This document shows positions 23,210 through 31,400 of a stretch of DNA of 64,000 nt, one piece after another (within the stretch, counting starts at the first letter, position 1; the number at the start of each line of letters is the position of its first letter). The notes beneath the pieces were generated by a model. It had not been told where the DNA came from. It saw only the letters and a program-made list of their open reading frames with translations, and did no database searches. The DNA lies in contig NZ_FPJO01000011.1 of the NCBI RefSeq assembly GCF_900119365.1, forward strand, positions 62,001-126,000, given 5' to 3'. A program made the translations under genes and the position numbers. Source of the stretch: Streptomyces atratus (GTDB lineage Bacteria > Actinomycetota > Actinomycetes > Streptomycetales > Streptomycetaceae).

Positions 23210-24310
23210 TCAGCCTGAGTTCCGGGCCGAAGGCGTCAGGGAGACCGGGGTCGAGGGCAGCCGCACACTGTTGGCGAACCGGACCGAGGAGGACGTGCCG
23301 GTGCCGGAGCCGCTGTTCGCGTTCGAGGCGTCGTCGCCCTTCTCGTCCTCGCCGCTGTCCTCGCCCTGGTTGTTGTGACCGTTCTGGCCCTTGGCGGGTC
23401 TCTCGATCACGCGGTCGCAGAACAGGTCCAGGTTGTGGGCCCCCTTCGCCAGCGCTTCGAGCCTGCGTCGCTGGTTGTCGCTCAGCTTGCCGTCGCGGTA
23501 GTCGCGACAGGCCTTGAGCGCCTTCGCGTACCAGTCGCCGGAGCCGGTGTTCCCGGAGTTCTCGGGCTTCCTGCCGTTCTCGGCTCTGCCCGTGGAGCCG
23601 GTCGCGGCACCGCCGGGCTTGCGCTCGTCGCCGCCGTCGTCCTTCTCCGCCCGGCCCGATCCGCCGGGGGCCGGGTCACCGGCCGGGGCGGAGGGGTCCG
23701 CGGCAGGCGCGGAGGTGCCCGTCCTCGGGGAGGCGGGCGGCGCCGACTCCGGGGTCTCCTCCTCGGTGAGCCCCGAACCGAGCTCCTCGGGCGTCGGCGC
23801 GGCCGAGACCGAGCTCGCCGGCAGGGGGGCGTGCCCGCCGAACGGCCCGGGAAGCATTCCGGTCCCCGCCGCCACGGCCACCCCGCCGAGCGCACAGCCC
23901 GCGAGGGAAGCGACCAGGCCGAAGCGGACGGGCCGGCTCCAGCGCGAGGAGCGGATACGGCCGGAGCCCGCGGACGGCGCGGAGCCGACGGAGGCGGCCC
24001 CGATGCGCACCGGTTCGAGCAGCTCGGCACCGGCGGGCCGGCCCGCCTTCTCCGCGCCGCCCTTCACCTGCGCGTCCGCCCGGGTCCTCGTACGCGCCGA
24101 GTGGGTGGCGGTGCGGAAGGCGGCCAGCGCCGCGGCCTCGCCGGGCAGTTCACCGGCGGCCGGGCGGGCGGCCCGTGCGGCGGCGTCCAGCGCGGCCACG
24201 AGCCTCTCGGCGTCCGTACACGACTGGCCTCCGACGGGATCGACCGGCTCGCCGCGGAGCAATCTCTCCGCCGCGTCCTTGTCAAGCCATTCGTACCGCT
24301 CGTCGGCCAT
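23210..24310 (-). CDS. Single-pass membrane protein, partner of the adjacent sigma factor
   Basis: This 366-residue protein is co-translated with the sigma gene (TGATG overlap at 24312-24308), with AAGGA six bases before ATG 24310. The cytoplasmic N-terminus MADERYEWLDKDAAERLLRG begins a helical region, then one membrane segment, FGLVASLAGCALGGVAVAAG (near residue 135). Outside is a long Pro/Ser/Glu-rich linker and a domain with GDWYAKALKACRDYRDGKLS and DLFCDRVIER, two cysteines apart. Position and topology suggest an anti-sigma or sensor role, but there is no zinc-type HxxxCxxC anti-sigma motif. A structural output of the sigma factor is the alternative. Confidence 0.75.
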   Translation of the reverse strand: MADERYEWLDKDAAERLLRGEPVDPVGGQSCTDAERLVAALDAAARAARPAAGELPGEAAALAAFRTATHSARTRTRADAQVKGGAEKAGRPAGAELLEPVRIGAASVGSAPSAGSGRIRSSRWSRPVRFGLVASLAGCALGGVAVAAGTGMLPGPFGGHAPLPASSVSAAPTPEELGSGLTEEETPESAPPASPRTGTSAPAADPSAPAGDPAPGGSGRAEKDDGGDERKPGGAATGSTGRAENGRKPENSGNTGSGDWYAKALKACRDYRDGKLSDNQRRRLEALAKGAHNLDLFCDRVIERPAKGQNGHNNQGEDSGEDEKGDDASNANSGSGTGTSSSVRFANSVRLPSTPVSLTPSARNSG

Positions 24311-25074
24311 CACATGTCCTTCTGCGTCCACGGACGCGAATGCGTCACACCGGCCGGCGCCGCCAGGCCGTTGCGGGCGGGGCGCTGGGCGGGCACTGCG
24401 TCGAGTTCCGCCGTCCGGTTCGCCGCGCTCCGGTGCGCGGCGGACGGATCCGCCGGATCCCCCGCGGCGGCTGCGTCGGAGCCGTCGGCGTCCGTTCCGC
24501 CAGGGTCGGCGTCGGTGCTGCCGGTGTCCGTACGCAACAGCTCGGCCAGCCGTTTCAGGCCCCGGTGCGCCGCGGTGCGTACCGCCCCCGGGCGCTTGCC
24601 CAGGGTCTGCGCGGCGCTCTTCGCGTCCAGGCCCACGACCACCCGCAGCACCACGGCCTCGGCCTGGTCCTGCGGCAGCTGGGCGATGAGCGACATCGTG
24701 CGGCCGGTGGCCAGGGCCTCCATCGCCTCGCCCGCGGTGTCGGACTCGGCCGGCCGCTCGGACAGTTCGGACTCGTCGCCACCGATCGCGGGGCGCCTGC
24801 CGCGCATCCGCAGATGGTCCAGCGCACGGTTGCGGGCTATGCGCGCCGCCCAGCCGCGGAAGCGGTCGGCGTCGCCGCTGAACCGGTCGAGGTCACGCGC
24901 TATCTGCAGCCAGGACTCGGACGCCACGTCCTCGGCGTCCGGCTCCCCCACCAGTGTCCTTATGTAGCCCAGCAGTCGCGGCTGCACAGCGCGGTACACA
25001 GTACGGAAGGCGTCCTCGTCCCCGTCCTGTGCCGCAAGCACCGCGGCGGTCAGCTCCGCGTCGTCCCCCAGCAC
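24310..25074 (-). CDS. RNA polymerase sigma factor, ECF/sigma-70 family
   Basis: This 254-residue sigma factor has region 2 (AFRTVYRAVQPRLLGYIRTL, then DAEDVASESWLQIARDLDRF and RNRALDHLRMRGRRP) and region 4 (LIAQLPQDQAEAVVLRVVVG, then SAAQTLGKRPGAVRTAAHRG). A C-terminal extension of ~70 residues rich in Asp, Ala and Gly (residues 185-254) follows, longer than most ECF factors. GTG 25074 is preceded by GAGGGA. Its stop overlaps the start of the membrane-protein gene, which may control it. It lies at the boundary where the INLP cluster DNA begins. Confidence 0.88.
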   Translation of the reverse strand: MLGDDAELTAAVLAAQDGDEDAFRTVYRAVQPRLLGYIRTLVGEPDAEDVASESWLQIARDLDRFSGDADRFRGWAARIARNRALDHLRMRGRRPAIGGDESELSERPAESDTAGEAMEALATGRTMSLIAQLPQDQAEAVVLRVVVGLDAKSAAQTLGKRPGAVRTAAHRGLKRLAELLRTDTGSTDADPGGTDADGSDAAAAGDPADPSAAHRSAANRTAELDAVPAQRPARNGLAAPAGVTHSRPWTQKDM

Positions 25075-25278
25075 TCCCTCAACCTGCCCTGCTGTCCCGA
25101 ATCGCAGCTGGTCATCACTGCCGCGCCACCCTGCGCGACTCTGCACGCTACGTCCTCGGCGGGGGTCGCGTCCACGTCTTGTACAACCCGCAACATTCCT
25201 CGGACGCCTGTCGGTGTGACAGAAAGCGCAGCGACGGCGCTGAGTGGAGTACGGGGTCGTCCTACGGCCCCGCGGAAG

Positions 25279-25322
25279 ACGACCGGGGCCTCTCCTGTGG
25301 GGGGTGGCGGCCCCGGTCGTCG
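25279..25322. terminator. 13-bp hairpin, terminator of the metallophore importer run
   Basis: GACGACCGGGGCC at 25279-25291 pairs perfectly with GGCCCCGGTCGTC at 25310-25322. It lies about 140 bases past the stop of the leftward ABC ATPase gene and before the sigma gene promoter. Its right arm is also the first block of the interspersed repeat. Confidence 0.55.
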
Positions 25323-25392
25323 TCCCATTTTGCCCCTCTGACCAGGCAATATGCAGGTCGCGGGGCGTCTGCATGACCAACGCGTGACCAAC
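25302..25392. repeat. Interspersed repeat, copy 1 (left edge of the INLP cluster)
   Basis: The block GGTGGCGGCCCCGGTCGTC ends at 25322, and TGACCAACGCGTGACCAAC lies at 25374-25392. Both blocks recur around 45.4-45.6 kb, and the second recurs at 58.15 kb. GCTGCGCCGTCCC further right (near 25420) also recurs near 45.66 kb. The copy fills the gap (25075-25459) between the sigma gene and the importer ATPase, where no gene is seen. Confidence 0.65.
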
Positions 25393-25459
25393 GCAGCCGC
25401 CAGATCACCCAAGGTGACACGCTGCGCCGTCCCGCTCCGGCCCCCCGGCTCGGCGTTCG

Positions 25460-26278
25460 TCAGTTCCCTTTGCCCGAAGCCTCAAGGCTCATGGAACCTT
25501 CGGCGTTCGCGAGGGGGCGGGCCGCGTAGGCGATCCGTACGACGCCGTCGTCATGCCGGGCCGTGGAGGCTTCGACGCCGAAGACCTCGCGCATCACGTC
25601 CGGGGTGAGGACGTCGAGTACCGGGCCGGCGGCCACCGCTCTCCCGTGGTCGAGCACGACGATCAGGTCGCAGAGGCGGGCGGCGAGGTCGAGGTCGTGC
25701 AGGACGGCCAGGGTGCTCACGCCGGTCGAGCGGATCAGGTCGAGGAGTTCGAAGCGGGCGCGGATGTCGAGGTGGTTGGTCAGTTCGTCCAGGACCAGCA
25801 GGCGCGGCTCCTGCGCAAGAGCTCGGGCGAGCAGGACGCGTTGGCGTTCGCCTCCGGAGAGGGAGGCGTACTCGCGGTCGGCGAAGTGGCGGATCCCGCA
25901 GCGGTCGATCGCGTGGGCGACGGCGCGGCGGTCGTCCGGCCCCTCGCGGCCGATCAGCCCGTGGTGAGGGGTGCGGCCCAGCGCCACGATCTCCGTCACC
26001 GACAGGCCCCCTGTGCTGCCCGCCGGGTCTTGGAGGACGGCGGCGGTTCGGCGGGCGGCGGTACGCGGCGCGAGGCGCCAGACGTCGTCCTCTCCCACCC
26101 TGACCGCCCCCCGGGTGGGGCGCAGCGACCGGTAGACCGCGCGGAGCAGGGTGGACTTGCCGCTGCCGTTGGGGCCGACGAGGCCGACGACCTCACCGGG
26201 GCCGACTTCCAGGTCGACCCCGTGCAGGACAGGCGTCCCGTCCAGTTCGACGTGTACCTGGTCGACGGTGAGCTTCAT
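25460..26278 (-). CDS. Metallophore ABC transporter ATP-binding protein (FecE/FepC type)
   Basis: This 272-residue ATPase powers uptake of a metal-chelate complex. Walker A is GLVGPNGSGKSTLLRAVYRS, the Q-loop is AAVLQDP, the signature is SLSGGERQRVLLARALAQEP, Walker B is LLVLDELTNHLD, and the switch His is in LAVLHDLDLAARLCD. The Walker B glutamate is followed by LTNHLD, normal for this subfamily. ATG 26278 overlaps the permease stop as ATGA. It is the last gene of a 15-gene same-strand run that begins with the copper genes at 43240. Ligand is inferred from context as a metal-isonitrile complex. Confidence 0.9.
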   Translation of the reverse strand: MKLTVDQVHVELDGTPVLHGVDLEVGPGEVVGLVGPNGSGKSTLLRAVYRSLRPTRGAVRVGEDDVWRLAPRTAARRTAAVLQDPAGSTGGLSVTEIVALGRTPHHGLIGREGPDDRRAVAHAIDRCGIRHFADREYASLSGGERQRVLLARALAQEPRLLVLDELTNHLDIRARFELLDLIRSTGVSTLAVLHDLDLAARLCDLIVVLDHGRAVAAGPVLDVLTPDVMREVFGVEASTARHDDGVVRIAYAARPLANAEGSMSLEASGKGN

Positions 26279-27414
26279 ACGGTGTCCAAGCCCTTGTTGC
26301 GGCGCAGCAGCCAGACGAAGAACGGGGCGCCGAGCAGGGCGGTGAGGATGCCGAGCGGCAGTTCGTTCGGGCGGATGAGGGTGCGGGAGAGGAGGTCGAC
26401 GAGGACGAGGTAGACGGCTCCGAGCAGTGCGGTGAGCGGGAGGAGCCGCCGGTGGTCGGCCCCGACGGTGAGGCGTACGAGGTGCGGGATCATCAGTCCG
26501 ACGAAGCCGATGCCGCCGGCCACCGCGATGACCGAACCGGTGAGCAGCGCGGTGATGACCAGCAGGACGGCCCGCAGGCGGTTGACGTCCACGCCGAGTG
26601 CGGTGGCGGATTCGTCGCCTGCCAGGACGGCGTTGAGCTGCCGCCCGAACAGTCCGAGCAGGGTGGTGCAGGTCAGGACGATCGTCGCGACCACGGGCAG
26701 TTGGTCCCACTGGGCTCCGGCGACGCTGCCCAGCATCCAGAACATCACCGTGCGCAGTTCGGTGGGAGTCGCCCAGAGCTGTACGAAGCTGGTCGCGGAG
26801 AGCAGGACGTAGCCGACCGCTACGCCCGCGAGGACGAGACGGGTGGGGGCCAGGCGTCCGCGTCGCCGGCCCAGGGCGAAGACCACCGCTCCGGTGGCGA
26901 GAGCGCCGAGGAACGCGGCTCCCGCCACCCCGACTCCGCCGATGCCGATCCCGCCCAGCGTGATGACCAGGACCGCCCCGAAGGAGGCCCCGTAGGAGAA
27001 GCCGAGCACGGTGGGATCGGCCAGGGGGTTGGCGACCAGGGTCTGGAGGACGGCGCCGGCCACCGCGAGGCCGGCGCCCGCGAGGGCCGCGAGGAGGACC
27101 CGGGGAGTGCGGAAGCTCCAGACGATCTGGTCCAGCGCCGGATCGGCGGTGGCACCGCGGCCCGTCAGGTGGTGGGCCACGATGCTCCAGACGTCCGCGA
27201 CCGGCACGGTGACCGCGCCGATGCTGATCGCCGTGATCATGGCGGCGATCAGCGCGGCGAGCAGGACGGCGACGCCCAGGGAGAGCCGCAGCCCGGTCAG
27301 AGCGCGTCGGGGTGGAGCGTCTTGGCGATCTTCTCCACGGCCACGTCGTTGCTGGGGCCGAGGTAGATCGAGTCGGACAGCACCACGTACGCGTCGTTCT
27401 TGGCCGCCGACCAC
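26275..27414 (-). CDS. Metallophore ABC transporter permease (FecCD family)
   Basis: The permease has about nine membrane segments of the FecCD type: TVPVADVWSIVAHHL, FRTPRVLLAALAGAGLAVAG, LQTLVANPLADPTVLGFSYG, a central region with QLNAVLAGDESATALGVDVN (coupling helix), and GFVGLMIPHLVRLTVGADHR. The start is unresolved. GTG 27414 has a perfect AAGGAG eight bases upstream but adds a 39-residue basic tail that overlaps the binding-protein gene by 118 bases. The alternative is CTG at 27300, which would overlap the upstream stop as CTGA and begin LTGLRLSLGV, right before the first membrane segment. I give the GTG version. Family is certain. Confidence 0.88.
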   Translation of the reverse strand: MVGGQERRVRGAVRLDLPRPQQRRGRGEDRQDAPPRRALTGLRLSLGVAVLLAALIAAMITAISIGAVTVPVADVWSIVAHHLTGRGATADPALDQIVWSFRTPRVLLAALAGAGLAVAGAVLQTLVANPLADPTVLGFSYGASFGAVLVITLGGIGIGGVGVAGAAFLGALATGAVVFALGRRRGRLAPTRLVLAGVAVGYVLLSATSFVQLWATPTELRTVMFWMLGSVAGAQWDQLPVVATIVLTCTTLLGLFGRQLNAVLAGDESATALGVDVNRLRAVLLVITALLTGSVIAVAGGIGFVGLMIPHLVRLTVGADHRRLLPLTALLGAVYLVLVDLLSRTLIRPNELPLGILTALLGAPFFVWLLRRNKGLDTV

Positions 27415-28334
27415 TGGGGGAACTCCTTGAGCAGCTTCTTGGCGTAGGCCGTCGGATCGGGGTCGTTGTAGCCGATGACGACGAGGGCGTCCACGTCGGC
27501 GGCGGCGACCTTCTCCTTGCTCAGGTCCGCGAAGGAGGTCTTGGAGGCCGACTCGAAGGCGTTGGTGCCGCCTGCCTTGGTGAGGATGTCGTTGTAGATG
27601 CCCTTGGCGACGACGGAGCTGAAGTCGTTGCCGCCCATCGTCATGTTGGAGAAGAGGACCATGACGTTGGGTTTCTCCTGGCCCTTGACCTTCTTCGAGA
27701 TCTCCGCGATGCGCTTGTCCGACTCGGCGATCAGCTTCTCGGCGCGGTCGCCGACGCCGAAGATCTTGCCCATGTCGCGGAGCAGGGTCCGGCTGTCCGC
27801 GATCGTCATCCTGGACGTGTCCTGGTCGCAGCCCTGCGGTGAGATGTAGGTGTTGGCGCCCACGTCCTTGAGCTGGTCCCGGGTGGCGAAGCCGTTCTTG
27901 GCGTCGAAGCCGTACGCGGTGGTGGACAGGACCAGGTCGGGGCGCTGGCCGAGCATCGCTTCGCGTGGGATGTCGAAGGCGTCGTTGAGCTTGATGCCGC
28001 CCTTGGGCAGGGCCTTGATCGCGTCGGCGCGGCCGGGTACTTCGGACATGCCGTAGCTCTGCTGGTTGACGACGATACGGTCCTCAAGTCCCAGGGCCAG
28101 CAGCGTGGAGACCTCGGCGACGGAAGCGCCGTTCATGACGACCACTCTGCTGGGGGCCTTGGTGAACGTCTGCTTCACCCCGCAGTTCGCCAGCGTCACC
28201 GGGTAGCCGGCGGCGGCGGAGGCGGCGGGCTGCCCGGCCTCCGTCGTCCTCCCGTCCGACGAGTCCCCGCATCCGGCGGTCGCGAGGCCGACGACGGCTG
28301 TCACTCCGAGGGCGGCGAGCCGCTTGGTGGACAT
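27297..28334 (-). CDS. Metallophore-binding lipoprotein (FecB-like ABC substrate-binding protein)
   Basis: This 345-residue lipoprotein captures a metal complex outside the cell for the FecCD/FecE system. The signal MSTKRLAALGVTAVVGLATA ends in a lipobox with Cys about 22. The two-lobe helical-backbone fold shows in VVVMNGASVAEVSTLLALGL, then REAMLGQRPDLVLSTTAYGF and VNQQSYGMSEVPGRADAI. ATG 28334 has GGAG five bases upstream. Directly before it lies the shared ECF-type promoter (28373-28409), so it starts its own transcript even though it follows the NRPS gene by only 80 bases. Its presence inside an INLP cluster suggests reuptake of the product loaded with copper. Confidence 0.88.
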   Translation of the reverse strand: MSTKRLAALGVTAVVGLATAGCGDSSDGRTTEAGQPAASAAAGYPVTLANCGVKQTFTKAPSRVVVMNGASVAEVSTLLALGLEDRIVVNQQSYGMSEVPGRADAIKALPKGGIKLNDAFDIPREAMLGQRPDLVLSTTAYGFDAKNGFATRDQLKDVGANTYISPQGCDQDTSRMTIADSRTLLRDMGKIFGVGDRAEKLIAESDKRIAEISKKVKGQEKPNVMVLFSNMTMGGNDFSSVVAKGIYNDILTKAGGTNAFESASKTSFADLSKEKVAAADVDALVVIGYNDPDPTAYAKKLLKEFPQWSAAKNDAYVVLSDSIYLGPSNDVAVEKIAKTLHPDAL

Positions 28335-28372
28335 GTGTGCTCCTAGCATGAGGCCGGCCCTCGGCCGGGGTT

Positions 28373-28409
28373 CGTATCAGAAGTCGGGCCGTGCCCGGCG
28401 CGAGTTCCC
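28373..28409 (-). promoter_or_regulatory. ECF-type promoter before the metallophore importer (copy P2)
   Basis: Read on the minus strand, GGGAACTC (28409-28402) is followed by 15 bases and CGACTT (28386-28381), then CTGATACG. The same two boxes with the same spacing lie at 40058-40022 and 43327-43290. The -35 box GGAAC is characteristic of ECF sigma factors. It sits about 40 bases before the lipoprotein start. Confidence 0.7.
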
Positions 28410-28414
28410 GGGTG

Positions 28415-31400
28415 TCACGGGGAATCCGTGGACACGGCTGTCGAGCGGGCCGACGGAGCGGGCAGTGCTCCGATGGCAACGCAGTGGTCCAGCTGCCGGA
28501 AGAAGGCGGCCCTGTCGATGGCCGGATGGACGGACGGCAGCGGGCCACCGGCCGCCGCCAGGCTCTCCCGTACGTTGTCCGCCCGTACGGTCGCGAGCCC
28601 GAGGTCCCCGTCCGGGCCCTGCGGCAGGGAGTCGAAGAAGGCGAGGACCGCTGCGGCGTCCTCCGTGTCCGGGGGGATCCGCTCTCGCCAGGCGTCCAGT
28701 GGAAGGGTCTCGACCTCGTAGCCGTACTCTCGCAGCCAGCGGTGCAGGTTTTCCTGGCGCACCGGAGTTCCGGCGTGGTGGTGGACCACTGCATGGGGGC
28801 GGCGTGTGCCGGGTCCGGTCGCCACGATCTCGGCCGCGACCCGGTCGGCCGGGGTCCAGGACTCCTGTGCAAAGAGGTCGGGCACGATGCCCGCCGGTAC
28901 TCCGGCGCGCAGGACGGTCCACAGGAAGTCCTGGCGGTTCACCGTGCCTGCCGCGATCGGGCCGACGACGCGGCCGAGCCGGTGCACGGTGACGGGCAGT
29001 CCGCGCTCGGCGGCCTGTTGGAGGAGGCGTTCGGACGCCCACTTCGTCTGCTGGTAGCCGTAGCGCAGTCCCTCATGTGCGGGGATGAACGTCTCGTCGA
29101 ACTCCTCGCGCAGCGCGCGTGGCGGGCCGACCGAGAGCGTGGAGACGTAGTGCACCGGGATGCCGCGCGGGGCCGCCAGACGCAGCAGGCAGCGGGTGGA
29201 GTCGGTGTTGGCCGGGCGGAGGGTGGTGTAGTCGCGGACGACGCTGACCGCCGCACCGTTGTGGATGATGGCATCGACGGTGGACTCGAGTTCGCTCAGC
29301 TGGTCCTCGGTCATGCCCAGCCGTGGCAGGGACAGGTCCGCCGGGAGAGCGGTGACACGATGGTGCTCGTTCGGTGGCAGCGCGAGGCCGAACGCTTCCG
29401 GAGCGGAGTGGACGCGCGCCAGAGCCTTCTCGGGGCTCTCGGCCCTGACGGCGCAGACCACCTCTGCGTCCGTGCAGCGAAGGAGTTGCGCGAGGAGGTG
29501 AGTGCCCACGAATCCCGTGGCTCCGGTGAGCAGTACCCGTCGGGGTGGCCAGGAAGCCGTTCCGGCTCCGGGGTGGATCTCCGGGGCGAGCTCGGTGTCG
29601 GCCGCCAGTGAGGGCGGCAGTACGGAGCCGGCCGGGCTGTCGGGCACGGGCGCCTCGGTGTCGAGGAAGGCGGCGAGGGCGGCGGGGGTGGCGTACTGGA
29701 AGAGCCAGGCCACCTTCACCTCCCTGCCCAGCTCCGAGGCCAGGCGGTTGGCGGCCTGGATGGCCTGCAAGGACTGGGCTCCGCGTTCGAAGACATCGTC
29801 GTGCGCCGTGAGTTCGCCGGACGCGAGCACCTGACGCCAGACGCCGGTGACGGCGGCCTCCGACGTGAGACCTCTCCCGGTCCTGCCGGTGCCGCCCGTG
29901 AGAGAGGGAAGCCGGGCGAGCAGTGCGGCCCGGTCCGTCTTGCCCGACGCGGTGCGCGGCAGGCGGGTCAGGAAGGTGAGGGAGGTGGGGATCATCGGTG
30001 CGGGCAGCCGGGCCCGGAGATGATCGCGAACCGCTGACACTTGGGGCCTGGGTCCGGCGGGGACGAGGTGGGCAGTGAGCCTGCGCGTGCCGCCGGGCAG
30101 TACCTGGCCGACCACAGCGGCGTCGCCGATACCGGGGTGGGAGAGCAGGGCGCTCTCCACTTCCGCCGGCTGGACACGGTGACCGCTGATCTTGAACTCG
30201 TCGTCCGCGCGGCCGAAATAGCGCAGGAGGCCGTCCTCGCCGAGCTCCACCAGGTCACCGGTGCGGTAGGCCCGCGGAGAGCCGGGCAGGCACTCCAACG
30301 GGACGAAGCGCCCCGCGGTCTCCTCCGGCCGGTTGCGGTAGCCGTCGGCGAGGGCAGGGCCCAGCAGGTAGAGCTCACCGTCGACGACGGCGACCCGGCT
30401 ACCGGGCAGGGGCCGGCCCACCGGGGTGTCGTCGGCGGCGAGAGCCGCGTCGTGGAGATCGGCGACGGTGGCGACAACCGTTCCCTCGGTCGGCCCGTAG
30501 GTGTTGAGGAGCCGGACGGACGAGCCGACCGCCTTACGCCAGCGGGCGGCCCTTTCGGGAAGTGCCGCCTCACCGCCGATGACGACGGTGTGCACCGTGC
30601 CCGGCAGCGCGCCGGCTCCGGTGGCCAGGGCATAGGCCAACTCGTGCCAGTACGCGGTCGGCAGGTCGAGCACGCTGATGCCCAGGCGCTCGCACTCCGA
30701 CAGGAAGCGCGGAACCGAGTCCGTCATGTCCTGCGGCCTGATCACCAGCGTGGCGCCGGAGCACAGAGTCAGGAAGATCTCCTCGATGCTGGTGTCGAAG
30801 TGCAGCGGGGCGAACTGCAGGACGCGGTCGGTGCGGTTCACGCCGTAGCGGAGACGGGCTCCCGCGACGAAGTGGGCCAGTGCGCCGTGCCCGATCTCGA
30901 CGCCCTTGGGCTGCCCGGTGGAACCGGACGTGTGGAGGACGTAGGCGATCTCCCCGGCTCCGGGGGCGGACAGCGGCGGATGTTCCGGCGCGGTGTCCGG
31001 CCGGCCGTCGAGCAACAGCACCGCGCGGTCCGGGAAGAGGTGGGCGTACGGCTTTGTGGTGATGACCAGGTCCGGAGCGGCGGAGCTGAGCAGCGCGGCG
31101 CTCCGGTCCGCCGGGGCGGTGGGGTCGAGAGGGCAGTAGACCGCGCCCGCGACCATGATGCCGAGCAGGACGGTGACCGCCTCGATGCCGCGGGGCAGCG
31201 CGACGGCCACCAGGTCGCCACGGCGTACTCCGCGGCCGGCGAGCAGTTGGGCGGTCCGGTGCGCCTCGCCGAAGAGTTCGGCGTAGCCGATGCTCCGGTC
31301 GCCCTCCTCGACGGCCACCGCGCTGCCGCGCCGGGCCGCGTGGTCGGCGATGAGGGAGAGCACGGGGAGAGGTGGCGCGGGGAGCGGGTCTCCCTCCAGC

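Noticed and set aside
25302..25392. Copy 1 as a full-length match to copies 2 and 3
   Set aside because: Only two blocks match and their order differs from copy 2. I describe it as related, not identical.
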